The position numbers and the translations under genes are program-made. The notes beneath the pieces are model-generated. The model saw only the letters and a program-made list of their open reading frames with translations, was not told the DNA's origin and searched no databases. From positions 18,538,349-18,602,348 of the forward strand of contig NC_088318.1 in assembly GCF_910592395.1 (NCBI RefSeq): a stretch of DNA of 64,000 bases. Direction: 5' to 3'. Of this stretch, positions 38,501 through 50,589 are shown one piece after another (the first letter of the stretch is position 1; the number at the start of each line of letters is the position of its first letter). This stretch comes from Lineus longissimus. Its lineage: Eukaryota > Nemertea > Pilidiophora > Heteronemertea > Lineidae.

Positions 38501-40845
38501 AGTCGCAGGTCATGAACCAGCTGCAGGTTGGTAGGGCTAGCAACAATAGACTAGCACCCGCCCCACAACAGGTAAACACTCGACATTTGTAAACTATAGG
38601 TGGAGGCATTTTGAAATGTCAAATGGAGCGTCTCTGGTAGTTGTGCTTTGATTTTGGTGATGTTTTATTTTGACCTGGGTAGAGTGTATCTGTCGCCATT
38701 TCTGCATGCTGTTGGTTCTTGTGCATGATTTGGATCATATACTCTTAGGACGTACTTATAAGTGGTGGATGTGTATTAGCTTTGTAGACAGTGTTGTAAA
38801 TGAGCATCGTCGATATCATTCGCTTCTCTCTCTTTCAGATGTCACCACTGACGTTGGCACAGCAGCGTTTACCAGCAAAAAATATTGGTGTCAATAAAAA
38901 CTTATTTAAACCTGGGAGCCAGGTGCTCGCCACTCATCATCCGTCACCGTTACAACTCAAGGAGAAGAGGAAGTATGATTCGCTGAAGTAAGTAGAAGAG
39001 AGACTAACGTTCTGAAAGATTTCCTGTTTTATTGTACACTATCACTGCTAAAGCTGTCTTTGATTATCAGACACATATCCCAGAGCATATGTATGTGTGT
39101 GTACAGTACAAATGTGGGGTGTTAGGTACAAGGGAACTACCCCCTTTGCCCAGATGTGGCCCATAATTCAAGGCCATGTCTTCTTAACGATTTCTTCTTT
39201 TCTCTGCAGAGATGACGATGACATCAATGATGTGGCCACAATGGGTGGGGTCAACTTGACTGAAGAAAGTCGCAATATTTTGGCATCAAGTTCAGAAATA
39301 TTTGGGGCACAAACGCGATCATGTAAAGATGAATATTTTCTCAACACAGCTCCTTTGTTAAATAGAATATCTAATATAGGTAAGTTCTTTCCCCTCTCTG
39401 CTATGATCTGAGAACTTTCACTGGCTGCTTCATCATTTTGCTGTTATCTCCTTTCTGAAGAGAGATGGCCTAAAACAGCACAAATCTACTGAGAATAAGA
39501 ACCTTCTGTATTGATGTTTATGACATGTATGTCATATCATATTCGTATCTTATTGTATTTCAGCTAAAAAACATGGTTTATCAGACGTTCCCACCGAGGT
39601 GGCACACCTTGTCTCTCACGCATCACAGGAACGGTTACGAAACCTGGTTGAAAAATTAGGAACTATATCAGAACATAGATTAGAATTACACAAGGTAAAT
39701 TTTATATCATCATCTACCCTTTGTGGCTCAAACTTACTCTTAAATGGGATGTTATGATATAAAAGGTTTCAACCAATCAGTTCTAATAATCATATTGTGT
39801 TCTTCAGATGGACCAACGTTTCGAAGCAACCGACGAATCACGGTTACAAATGAAGTTTTTAGAAGAGTTAGATAAATTAGAAAAGAAACGACACGAAGAC
39901 TCAGAACGGGAAATATTATTACGGGCAGCTAAGGTGAGTGTGCTGTGATCTGTATTTTATGGCTAGTTGAAGTCGACATTCAGTAAAAGTGCTCAGATTT
40001 TCAAGATTCAAACTTAGTGTCTTTAATATTATACGATGTCTATGATTTCATTTCAGAGTCGGTCGAAACATGAAGATCCTGAGCAGCTAAAGTTAAAACA
40101 AAAAGCCAAAGAGGTGAGTACTGGTAGAATATTCAAAGTCAATTTTATGTTTTGAATTGATTCCAACGTGGCAGATCAAGACTGCCAATTGAGCAAGGGC
40201 ACAGGTCATCAGAATCCCTGCTGCATGTTCTCAGCCTGGGTTACGAGGACACTTGGATTGGAATCGTTCACTTTGTTATTGTTATGATCTTGCTTGCTGA
40301 TGTGATCAACATGTTTCCTCTTGACCACAGCTCCAGCAGATGGAGATGGAGGAAGTACGGCAGCGAGAGGCCAATCTCACAGCATTAGCAGCTATCGGTC
40401 CTCGCAAGAAGCGGAAAACAGAACCTGTCAATACATCGCAGGGTCCCGATGTTCCGTTGAGTGCTGCCGGATCCTCTTCATCCTCTTCACAAAGGAACGC
40501 AGTAAGTTGATGTTCTTCATTGTCCATACAGTTTGTGTCTCTCCGGTTTGGCATCTGGCCATGGTCTTTTTATCCCGAGTACCGTAACTCTGCTGGGTAA
40601 AAGTAGATATCCCACTCTGGGTAAATTTGAAAATTAATGCAGGCTCACATCCTCTATTAAAGAAAACATCAGTATTCTTGGCCTAATAGTACCTTTCGAG
40701 CAACATTTACTCAAATATTTCCTTTTCTTCATTTCAGTTACGTCCACGAGCAAAACGTGTCAACCTCAGGGACTTGATCTTTCTGCTGGAGCAGGAACGA
40801 GAAAGTGCTAAGTCGAAACTGCTCTACCAGACATATCTCAAGTAG
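35551..40845 (+). CDS. TAF4: TAF4, TFIID subunit
   Basis: TAF4 is a core scaffold subunit of the general transcription factor TFIID, pairing with TAF12 through a histone fold and contacting activators through its TAFH domain. Thirteen exons (35551-36579, 36942-37109, 37379-37496, 37732-37862, 38148-38237, 38395-38571, 38839-38987, 39210-39379, 39564-39694, 39808-39933, 40057-40113, 40331-40501, 40738-40845) join to exactly 874 residues. I chose the ATG at 35551 because it opens MATANPLDEFLNSEVDEY, matching the conserved TAF4 N terminus; an in-frame ATG at 35476 would add a 25-residue unconserved leader. A disordered Ser/Thr/Gln-rich activation region fills about residues 40-430. TAFH spans about 440-525 (FENVKKCKNFLTTLIKLAS, SPQPYLVPFLKKSLPLLRQS). 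The histone fold and C-terminal domain run from about 621 (DDDDINDVATMGGVNLTEES) through ALAAIGPRKKRK to VNLRDLIFLLEQERE and LLYQTYLK. Polyadenylation signal at 41752-41757; later ones are possible. Confidence 0.96.
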
Positions 40846-43800
40846 AACAGACATTGTTCCGACATTGTGCAGGAAACATTTTGTGTGTTAAACTTCTTCA
40901 TCTAAGGCAGTTCTGGTGGAATTCTTTTCATTGATCCAAATTTGTTAAGTTACAGAATTGACTCTGTCTCTAGATATAAGACATGTGCAGCCTGTTCTCT
41001 TTTACGGAGAGGCTTACAAATTATTTTCTTGGAACCTGATCATTTGAAGTATTTTGGTCAAGTTTGTGGTTGTCGCTGACAGCAGCATGCCTGTTGGTCT
41101 TGACAACAGGGCGGTACTGGTAGAAGCATTTTACCCTCCTTGGCAGTGCAGATCTATAGAATAAGTCAAAACTGCAATGGAACCTCCCTTAGAGGACACT
41201 GTTTCTTTGAGGACAGTGGTTTGGTTGGCAAGTGGGTGTGATTTGACCTCAGTAATCGGAACATCTCCTATTAAAGTCAGCATTTCTCGGTCCCAAGGAT
41301 AATGGAAGTTCTACTGTAGATGGCATTTGCTAATGGGCTTCCTTCCAAAAAGTGTCTTGTGTAGGCCCAACTCTCTCTGGTCAGTATTTATAAAGTGCAC
41401 ATGATTTTCATGAATTGAGGAGCATAGCATCAGGCCCTGGCATGTACACCAATGGCACATTTCAAAACCAGGTTGGATCAATCGAGGAGGACTTTTGGAG
41501 GGACATTGGCATTTTTGCACGCTGGTTATAGAAGGTCACTGCCTGGCTGTGATACGCCAAATTAGAAATGTAATTAAGATGTTATATGTAATTAAAGTAT
41601 GGATATGCGAGGAACTGATTGATTCAAAAGTGTGTGGTGAATTTATTAGTGATTATGTGAATTTGTAATTAGGTCTGCTGGTCTCAGGTAGGATGCACGC
41701 TTATGTTGCTGTGGTTGATCTTCATGGAGTTCATGGACTGAGTGAAGACTGAATAAAAGTGGGAAATATCTGTTACGGCAAGAATTCTTGATAATAGTGG
41801 GGCAGAAACGAGATATTCTTTTATAAAATCATGTCAAAAAATAGATGTTAACTTCTCTGATCAGAATGTCAAACCACAACTTGGTATTCAGTTTGAGGTA
41901 GGGTTCAGAATAGGTCTCTTCTCGACTGAAATGGCAGGAGTGTGTAGGACAATTCCCAAGTTTTGAACAGCGTTCTGTTTGCCTCTTTGTCCTAATGTTG
42001 AAGTATTCATTCTAAGGCCTCTGATTTCTAGCTCATACTATCCTCTGCCTGGATGCAGTTAGCAGAGGCTTCGCAAGGATTTGGTTTTGATAATTCTTTT
42101 CCTTGAAAGTCGAAGGGTCCTGTCTAGTTACCTTTCTAATTGGTAGGTGAACAGCAAGGATGCAAAAGACTACAACTTGCACTTCACTTAATGTTTGCCT
42201 GAAACGTTATGTACATTAAGGTGTAAAAACTATGGCAGATTCGGACAAACTTCAGGTGGAGTGAGCGATGGGGTTACGGTACATGTGAACTCTGTAGTGT
42301 AAATTTGCAATGAGATTGAAATGTAACCCGACTTGAAGTTTGCCAGAATTTCATAGATATGATTAAACGTTTCATCAAAAAGTGTTTATTCAATGGGTGT
42401 GACTCCAGCTGTTAACACCAGAATGTAAAAGACTTCGGAGCCTGAATCTCTTGTATCTGGAGTTCATTGGATCAAATCAAAATGCAGAGGGGTTTTGAGT
42501 GAGTTCTCAATTGGGGACAATGGAATAAATATTGACCAACGTCCCCCATGAGATCATGTCAGAGTAAAGTACTGGCCCAAGCTGTTCTATTCATTCTTCC
42601 TGAAAGGGATCTTTATCTGTATCTGCTTGGAATTCTGGCAAACTTTCTTTGGACTATAAAGGATGTTACAAGTTATTTGACCTTGTAATAAGGTGATGTA
42701 AATACAATATTTAATATGATACCAAGTCATGATCTCGCCATTTTTCACACACTGTAAAATTCTTCGCACCTCCTTTGTAAAAACTCTGAACCTTTTATAC
42801 ATGTTTCTTTCTCGGCCTGTGAAACTGGGTCGGTTATTTATGATAGGCGTTGTTATAGATCATTAGTATCTCTCTACCCTATAACCAAATGGTACCATGG
42901 TATTGGATTATGAAAATGTGTAGTGTATGGTTGACTACCATTTTGATTGTAGGGTTGGAAGAATTGATTTATTGAGCTCTAATAGATTCTGTCATCTTGG
43001 TCGATAAGGGTTGATGTGATTACGTGAGACCTGGTACACTCGTCAACAGGGCGTTCTCTTCCATCTTGATGTTCCCAGCTTGACAGGGCTTCCCTGAAAA
43101 TTAACCAGGACCTGTGACTCACTGAAATGCATGATGTAGATGAATATTCTCGAGACAACTATTAAGAGAGCTTGTTGACTTCTCTGTAACCATGACAACC
43201 GAAAGAAACATTCCCTTGTAGATCAAGATAAAAGTTTTTGTCATGTGTCTTTACAAGCCTAGACCTTTTTCGCCAGGCGGTACATATGAAAAATGCAATT
43301 TTCTAAGAATATTTTGTATTAATTATGATAATAATTTAATCTCATTGATAACGAGTTCAAAATTTGATTTGCATCGGACCCCAGTTTTATGGAAGTTTTG
43401 ATACGAACAGTTTCAATTAAAACAATGTGGCTGTCTAGTTGGTATTTGTGAAATTTGTACAGTATGATAGTAAATCAAGATCTACATATAGCTTACCTAT
43501 AGCCTTCATGTCCTCCCAATGGTTATAACACTGTTGTGAAAAGTAATGGAGACACAGGAAGCCGCTGCTGAGGACCGTTTCCGTGTACCCTTGTAAGTTT
43601 TAACAGGTGTTGGATGGATTTTGATGTAAGTTAGTGGGTCAGAACATGCTACTCATCACAAAGGCCTGTGGAAGTGGGAAAACTGCGATGGTTCAGGATG
43701 TTGTAGATTCAGGCATTACAGTGAGCTATCACAGGACCACAAACTCTAAAACTATGAAGTGGAACCATCTGGTTTCAAGTGAAATTTACCATAACATGAA

Positions 43801-44472
43801 TAGTACTGCCATCTGGAATCTTGCAGCAGCCAAGATGGGAGATTTTTCACAACCACTAAGGGGGGAGCGGATGTCTTTCGGGACACTTCTGCCATTACTA
43901 TTTGCAGGGATGGGACAGAGTCAGATAAAAGTGTCTCTGGGTCAAGTTGACTGACATTTTCTGTACAGTTTGTAGGGTTCCTCTCCCTTAACATGTCTGG
44001 AGATGAATGTTGTGTTTTTTCTATATTTCTATAGAGCTCATTATATAGATTATTTTCTATCAGAGTTTATCTGGAGCGAAACCAATAAATGCATGATCAT
44101 GTTACTTGGAGAATGAAAGACTGTCTTGACTTGTTACTTTGCCCTCATTAGGCTGCCGAGGTTGATCCCTTGTAGACCGAGGCCTCCATGGCATGTTCCG
44201 TTGTTCAACCAATGGATGTTCCTATTTGGATAGGAAGGGAATGCAGGGAGACTACTTATAAAGTAACAGCCCTTTGGACAGCCAATCAGGGGGGGAGTTA
44301 TCGGCGGTGAAGTACGGCATGATCATCCACCTGATTGTGACAGAAGACCCCTCTGTATCCTTGCTTTATGTGCAAGTAAGAATTGAGTACATGTAAACAA
44401 AGAAAACAATGAAAGTAAGAATTTACAGTGAAATATTTATTTCCTAATGTAAGCTCACAGCAAAAACAAGAT
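40846..44472. other. Convergent 3' region between TAF4 and MCAT
   Basis: TAF4 (plus) and MCAT (minus) end toward each other across 3.6 kb. AATAAA signals on the plus strand at 41752-41757, about 42,524 and about 44,091 could serve a long or alternative TAF4 3' UTR. AATAAA on the minus strand (44437-44442) serves MCAT. A 106-codon plus-strand frame (43634-43954) has no recognisable domain, and I regard it as non-coding. I see no repeats of note. Confidence 0.55.
44437..44442 (-). terminator. MCAT polyadenylation signal
   Basis: AATAAA on the minus strand, 31 bases downstream of the MCAT stop codon at 44473-44475. It is the first such signal after the stop. Confidence 0.6.
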
Positions 44473-46479
44473 CTAAACCTCAACACAATTATAATGAGCA
44501 TGAGCTTTCTTGTTGACAACACGCAACAGTGTCCCCAGCTGTTGGCCAGGTCCCATTTCCCACGTGTTCGGAAACTCCATCCCCTGGTCTCGAGAATACA
44601 TCACATGAAGAGTCTGCTCCCATAAAACTGGTTTATAGACCTGGCGCTTCAAGTTCAAAACAATACTTTTTGATGTACTGTAACGTTTGGACGTGACGTT
44701 TGAATGCACAGATATCATTGGATGTTGAATTTCCATTCTGTGCAGAATATCGCCAATGTCCTCTGCAACTGATCGCATAATCTCCGTATGAAATGCTCCA
44801 CTGACTGGCAAATGTTTAACGCGTTTGATGCCAAATTCTTTGGCGTGAGTTTCAATGAACTGAAGTGCCTGAAAAAGGAGAGGAATCTTACTGCATGTAG
44901 GTTTGACAAGCAATGAGTGTGTTCTGGCAAAGTCAGTAAAGACAGTCTGGTGCCATATCCACTTTCAAGGTTTATCATTCTTGAATTCCTGAATCATTCT
45001 GAAAAGTACCACCATCCAGGATAATGATGAGACAACTCCCAACAAATAACACATCAACATCTCAAAGACATCCTTGGGCTAGGATCTCTTACAGAGTAGA
45101 ATAAAATATCCCAAAGAAATGATAACATACCTCTGCATTGCCTGCTATGACTTTACAACTAGAATACAAGTAGTTTGCAATACGACAGACAGGCTCAGCT
45201 ATAAATAACTTCTTGACGCAGTACTCCTGTGCTGCCTTGCAGGCCAGGCCAAGCCGGGTTTCAGGGCTACAGAAGACAGTCATCATACCACTAGGCAACA
45301 GCTCAGAGACTTCCTGCATCCGCTGGGCACGTAACTTTACAACTTCGAGCGCTGGAACATACAAACGTTCAACATAAGAGTGTGAAATGGATACCTCTGC
45401 CAGGAGGACAACCTGTTTACTAAGGACACTGCTTTGAATATTGATAGCATTCTTTACAGACCACTTTCAGACTACTCTTAGAAATGACATATAGTGAAAA
45501 CCTGAAATATATGGATTCCTCATAGTATGCCTCATAGAAACTATATACCCTGTACATTATGTGTAGCGCCATGTCATGTTTAGATATTGAACTAATCTCT
45601 ACTGAATGTTGCATTCTTGTTTCTTGTTTGAAACCGAGAAAAATATTGATGTTTACCATCTTCAAAACTCATTGCCCCAGCAAACACAAGGGCAGCATAC
45701 TCTCCAACACTAAAACCAGCGGTTGCTATACAGTTCTCAACTTCCTGAAATGAGACAAAGGCATAATCAAATATCTTGCAACGATGGCAAGAAGAGTCGC
45801 CTGAAACAAGTCAACGTGAGAAGAGCCATTTAAATTACACACTGCCAGAGACTCCTTCACCAAACTCAAGTTGCTTTCCTTTTGTGATTGCTTTCCATCA
45901 TTGCTTTATCTAAAATGCCTTAAAAGTGCCTACCTTTGGGGATTCCTCTTTTAACTTCTCTACAGCAGCTAATGACGTTACAAACATAGCTGGCTGGCAA
46001 TAAGCTGTCTTCATAAGGTCTTCCTTGGGCCCATTCAAACACAAACTCAACAAATCGTAACCAAGGATATTACTGGCAGCATCATACATGTCTCTCACAT
46101 TCGGATATGGAAGGAGTTTCCTTCCCATGCCAACAAACTGACTGCCCTGCCCAGGAAATAAAAAGATGCTAGTCTGTCTAGGATCGACCCTTGGTCTGAA
46201 AGCATGGTTGCCCTGAACTCGCCTCCATTTGTTATACTCTGCTAACGAGTCACTTATATCAGATGGATATTCATCAACACGAGTTTCAGAAAATGGCTGT
46301 GATGTTGACTCATTTAGTAAATCTCCAACACTCCGGTCACGCAAGTTATCATCTTTTGAATCAGTGTCTTTTTCATCACCTGACATTACATTTCGTATAC
46401 TGGTCGATATTGACTGAAGTTGTATCTTATCCCCGAGTTTCCGATGAAAGAAGTTCCAAATCTTGGAGGAACTCCGCAT
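44473..46479 (-). CDS. MCAT: Mitochondrial malonyl-CoA:ACP transacylase
   Basis: MCAT moves malonyl from CoA to mitochondrial acyl carrier protein, feeding type II fatty-acid (lipoate-precursor) synthesis in the matrix. Four exons (45934-46479, 45657-45744, 45131-45351, 44473-44868) join to exactly 416 residues. The N terminus (MRSSSKIWNFFHRKLGDK) is basic and amphipathic, as for a mitochondrial presequence, followed by an acidic, Ser-rich linker before the fold. Active-site landmarks: GQGSQ (residues 110-114); GFSVGEY with nucleophile Ser194, encoded by the 88-bp exon 2; the Arg-containing VVKLRAQRMQE segment; and SGAFHTE with catalytic His312. The C-terminal EMGPGQQLGTLLR matches the family end. 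The ATG at 46477-46479 lies just inside an exon whose acceptor (TTTCAG) is about 25 bases upstream, so the 5' UTR is spliced. A polyadenylation signal only 31 bases past the stop codon (44437-44442) implies a very short 3' UTR. Confidence 0.95.
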
Positions 46480-49400
46480 TGTAGAAGATTTTCCAAGGAA
46501 AATCTGAAAGATAAACAACAAACAATAGAAAAAGGGTATTTGAAAATAAATGACTAGCACGATCGCTGAAGCCACAACATCGACGCTTACCAAGCCTTTT
46601 TCCCCAGGTTTTAGAGGCTGTTATCTTTCTTTCAGATATGATGATGGGGATGATACTCTCTCAACTCAGGTCAGATGTCTCTCCCACTCACTCTCAATCA
46701 GTCTCAGTCTGTCTCCGGCTTTTTGTATATGTTGTATTGCCATAAACATGCGTAAAACTACAATAAAAACTATCACCAACATACCATGTTTGCGATGACT
46801 GGTAATTTGAATAGCTCGACGCCTAGCTTACTTTTGAGGATTAATTATTGATAGCTTGTGGAATAATCGTGCATTTTTACAATTTCGAAAAATTCGCAAA
46901 ATATGCTTTCATGATTTCATGACCGCGTTGAGTGCCCCGGCTTATATTAGCCGTTTTAGCCCAGCCGTCGATTCGACCAAAAAGTTGCAACCTAATAGCG
47001 GCTCTTCTATCAGTGGGAGTATGCCAGGCCTCGACTGGCTTTTCTTTCAGAGGGAGGGGATGTGAAATTATACAGGGTGTGTCAAGAACATCGCGTTATT
47101 GTAGATTACTAGCATGATATCTGGGCTTATATTAATATTTGGGGATGTTTGGCACACGCTAAATACAAACAGGGCGTACTTGGCTAATTACTAATCAAAA
47201 GACTAATTTAAAAAGCCTTTATTACTTAAGATTTAAGAAAATTAGTCTCTAATTTCTCAAGAAGGCCGCGACAAGACGAAGAAGAACGTCACATGACATA
47301 CACGTGATTGCATGAATATCCATCCGGAACGTGCAAGCTGCAAATCGACGGCTGGGGCCAACTCTAAGCAATCCCAGAAAACGGGCACTGTGGGCATGAA
47401 ATCTCATTTTGCCAAAGATTTCCGTGCACGTTAACCACCGCAACACCAAATTTAGCGTAAATGTCAGAATGCGACAATAAAGTGTTCAAATTTTGTTTAA
47501 AAATATAAAAACTACATTGAGATTTATATTACGACATTGCTGTTTGTCTGAGTTGATTTAAAATAGTTTGATTATTTAAAATATTTTTGCAGTAACTTGT
47601 CAATTGCAGCCCCATCTATCAGGAAAGTTAGGTACTGTTCCTAAATGAAGTGTGGTGATTTGTCATTTTTGCAAGTGATTTATGTCGTATTCGCCGTCTT
47701 ATTCCCGTATCTTACAAGCGACGCTGGTTCCAACTTTAATTGGTAAGTTAACTTGTCTAGAGTTTGTATCAAAATGTTTGGCAGGATTCTTGGTAAAACA
47801 TAAAGCCAATATGTTCGGCTAAGATGCGTCCGACAATAGAAATAACAATAATGACGTGGTTGGTGGGTGTGACTGTTTCTATTGTTGGACAGGAGTCAGT
47901 GAGTAATTTTTCACCTTCGATCAACACCATCAGCAAAAATGGAAAGAGTTTACAATCTACGATCATGGCCCAAAAGAGGTCATCCATTGACGGAATAGCT
48001 GGTCTATAGTTGCGTTCAAACACATGACCAGAACAGAACCTCCGTCCTGGTCGACCTGGATATAATGCCTATTTCACGGTTTGCGCATTGCCATACTGAT
48101 CAATCAGCTGACAGAGACAGCAAATGACGTTGCGCACCTGATTGTGCATGATTTACGTCATTTGCCAGAAATTAGTAGATGTAATTTAGTGACCATATGA
48201 CATATGGACCCTGGGTATTTTTTACATTCAATCATTGCTTATGCCGATAATACGATATTGTGCAACACGACCGTGTCTTGTTTGCATGGTGAGGCAATAA
48301 AGCTAGAATAGAAGTCAGCACAAAATTTCCAGATTTTGCTTACGGTAATGGATGCTCATTCATTGAATCATTGATAAGTTTCCGACCAAGGTATCCAAGG
48401 TACTCATGTGCATGCCCTACCTTGGAGGCAGCCCTCCCTTGCTCTAGAACTTTGTAAATGGTTCTTTAGGGCCACCCTTCCTTAACTTGCTGGCCACCCC
48501 ACCTTGTGTTGCACCCTGGTAAAACTTCTTGAATATCAAGGGACTACCCTACCTTTTGAAAACCCTGTGGAGAACACTGATACAATGTAGGAATTCTGCA
48601 GCACAGATTCTAAGTTACTAAAAGGAGTATGGCGGGGGATATTTTCGAGACATGCAGAATCTTCATCCCTTATCTGCTCAGTTGAGAATTACAATGGACA
48701 CATACAATGATTTACCTATGATGTTAATGACAGCATATGTGCCTTTGTTAAAGTTTGTTTCCTTTTTTGTGTCAAAGTTTTAAAAAACATACATTTGTAT
48801 TAATTATAGTGATTGAAAGGGTTAACTGAAAAAGGATTGAGCTACTGTATTCGTGGATGGAAAACTTATCTCCAGATGTCACTGTATGCAAGCATATAAA
48901 GCTAAACACATAATTTATGTGGGTTTGTTATTTATAGAATGCAGACTATGCAGCACCAGTGGAACTGGGGCAGTGAGAAATGCTTAAAAGACCACCTTTG
49001 GTTTTCTTCTCCTGCTCCCGTTGGTGCTAAGTGGAGGTATGCGGTCTATGTTGGATTACCTGGTCTTTCTCAACGATAGCTTCTTGCATAAACCTTGGTT
49101 CTGGTTAGAAACATTCTGTGTTCTTTTCTGTTGGATATCTTGTACATTTGATCGTTAATTTGTGTGTGGACCAGCAGCAGCTGAACTTTGCATCCAGTAA
49201 TTGTGTCATTAGAGCAGTTGGTCTCAATATGTTTGTAGGCCCACATGATGGGTGTTGGCTGATTTTAAGTAGTTGGGGCGTATGACATTCAGTGTTGTTC
49301 ATTGTACAATACCTACTGCAGTACGTAGTGTTTTGGCTCATTATGTCTGAAAATTTAATTTTGTGTTTTGTGTGCTGTTGCTTTTTTCCACACACCTTGC

Positions 49401-50589
49401 CTCCAATATATTGGTTCAGTGATCTTGACACACAAGGCTCCGAGTCCATTTAGATGAAACTATGGCCTACACCATGTAACAACATGCTGTTGGCATTGTT
49501 AATGTTATGAGTAGTATTCCAAGTAGTCTGCTATTCATGTTTGATGGCACTGAACAAGTTGAACAAGCAAAGTTATGCAGAGTTGCACCTGTTCAGCAGA
49601 TAAATTAGATTTCATCATTTGAATCGTTTACAGTGTATGTATGAGTGACTGATTATACTTGATTTGTCAGTTTATGTGTATGACCATTTTCAGGTACTCA
49701 GCTCTCCACTCAGTGCCCAGCAATTACAGCTGCCTCTGTCGCCTCCATGAATTCTTAGCCCTGCATGCATACCATACTTTCCATTGTATACTTTTGCTTC
49801 AGCCTAAGCCAATCCTCGCTATTGGTAGGCTTAGCACCGTCCTTACCAGCCACCACACTTTCATTTTCAATAAGTCCAACTGAACAATTACATGTACATT
49901 ACTAGGTTGCCGTACTTGAAGTGCAACAAGTACCAATAGTGACAAGTTCATACAAGCAGGTGGAATTATGGCTACTGTTGTTCAATTTTCAAATTTTTTC
50001 ACAAAAACATAATAGGCCTTTAATGTGTCAAGTGTGTTTGCTGGAATGTGGTGAGCAAAAGCATCTCTTCAAAAACTGTTTGAAATATTGTTCTCTTTTA
50101 CTTGCAGGTTGAAATGGTTTCTTGATCAGCACATTGATGAGTCTCTGAATGCCAACCAGATGTAAGACAGAAAATTCCTGATCAATAATGGTGCTATCAT
50201 TAAAACTTCTTGATTCAGAACTTCTGGATTTGTGATTGTCGAAGGATTCTGCGGAAAGTCCCCTGCCCAGTGTGATCTTATCCCAAGGTGTGCTCTGATG
50301 ATTGACATTGATTGACTGTCATCGTCTTTATTATTATTGTCAATATCACCATCTCTATCAACATCTTACGAATCTTACTCCTCCATCCGACAGCTGCAGA
50401 TGCAAAGAGGATTTGTCTTCCAAACACTTGAGGTCAAGTTGACACGTTGTTGATTGTAAAAAATCTGGACCTGTCAATCTGTAGGAAGTCTTGTCGTCTG
50501 CTTGAGAGATTGTCGTCTGCTGTGGCTAAATAATGGCATAATGGTAAAGACCCTTCCAGTGCTACATGTAGTCCCTATTCTCTTGTACC
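46480..50589. other. Divergent region between MCAT and the unnamed 573-residue gene
   Basis: It contains the MCAT 5' UTR and promoter, a weakly supported small gene (47645-50165) and the promoter or 5' UTR of the gene starting at 50590. An isolated 99-bp exon-like segment (48938-49036) with good splice sites lies inside the small gene. No transposon or structured RNA was recognised. Confidence 0.5.
47645..50165 (+). CDS. Possible 51-residue secreted or membrane microprotein, two exons
   Basis: Exon 1 (47645-47742) opens with an ATG followed by a hydrophobic stretch (SFLQVIYVVFAVLFPYLTS) like a signal peptide or membrane anchor, and ends at a good donor (TTG|GTAAGTT). A downstream segment (50108-50165) after TTTACTTGCAG continues in phase as WLKWFLDQHIDESLNANQM and then a stop, for 51 residues in all. 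A 99-bp exon-like segment between them (48938-49036) has good splice sites and the right downstream phase, but its inclusion makes TGA at the first junction; it would need its own start (MQTMQHQWNWGSEKC). I do not recognise the family. These exons could instead be the 5' UTR of the next gene. Confidence 0.25.

Noticed and set aside
43634-43954. 106-codon plus-strand open frame downstream of TAF4
   Set aside because: No recognisable domain, splice context or promoter; more likely 3' UTR or intergenic sequence.
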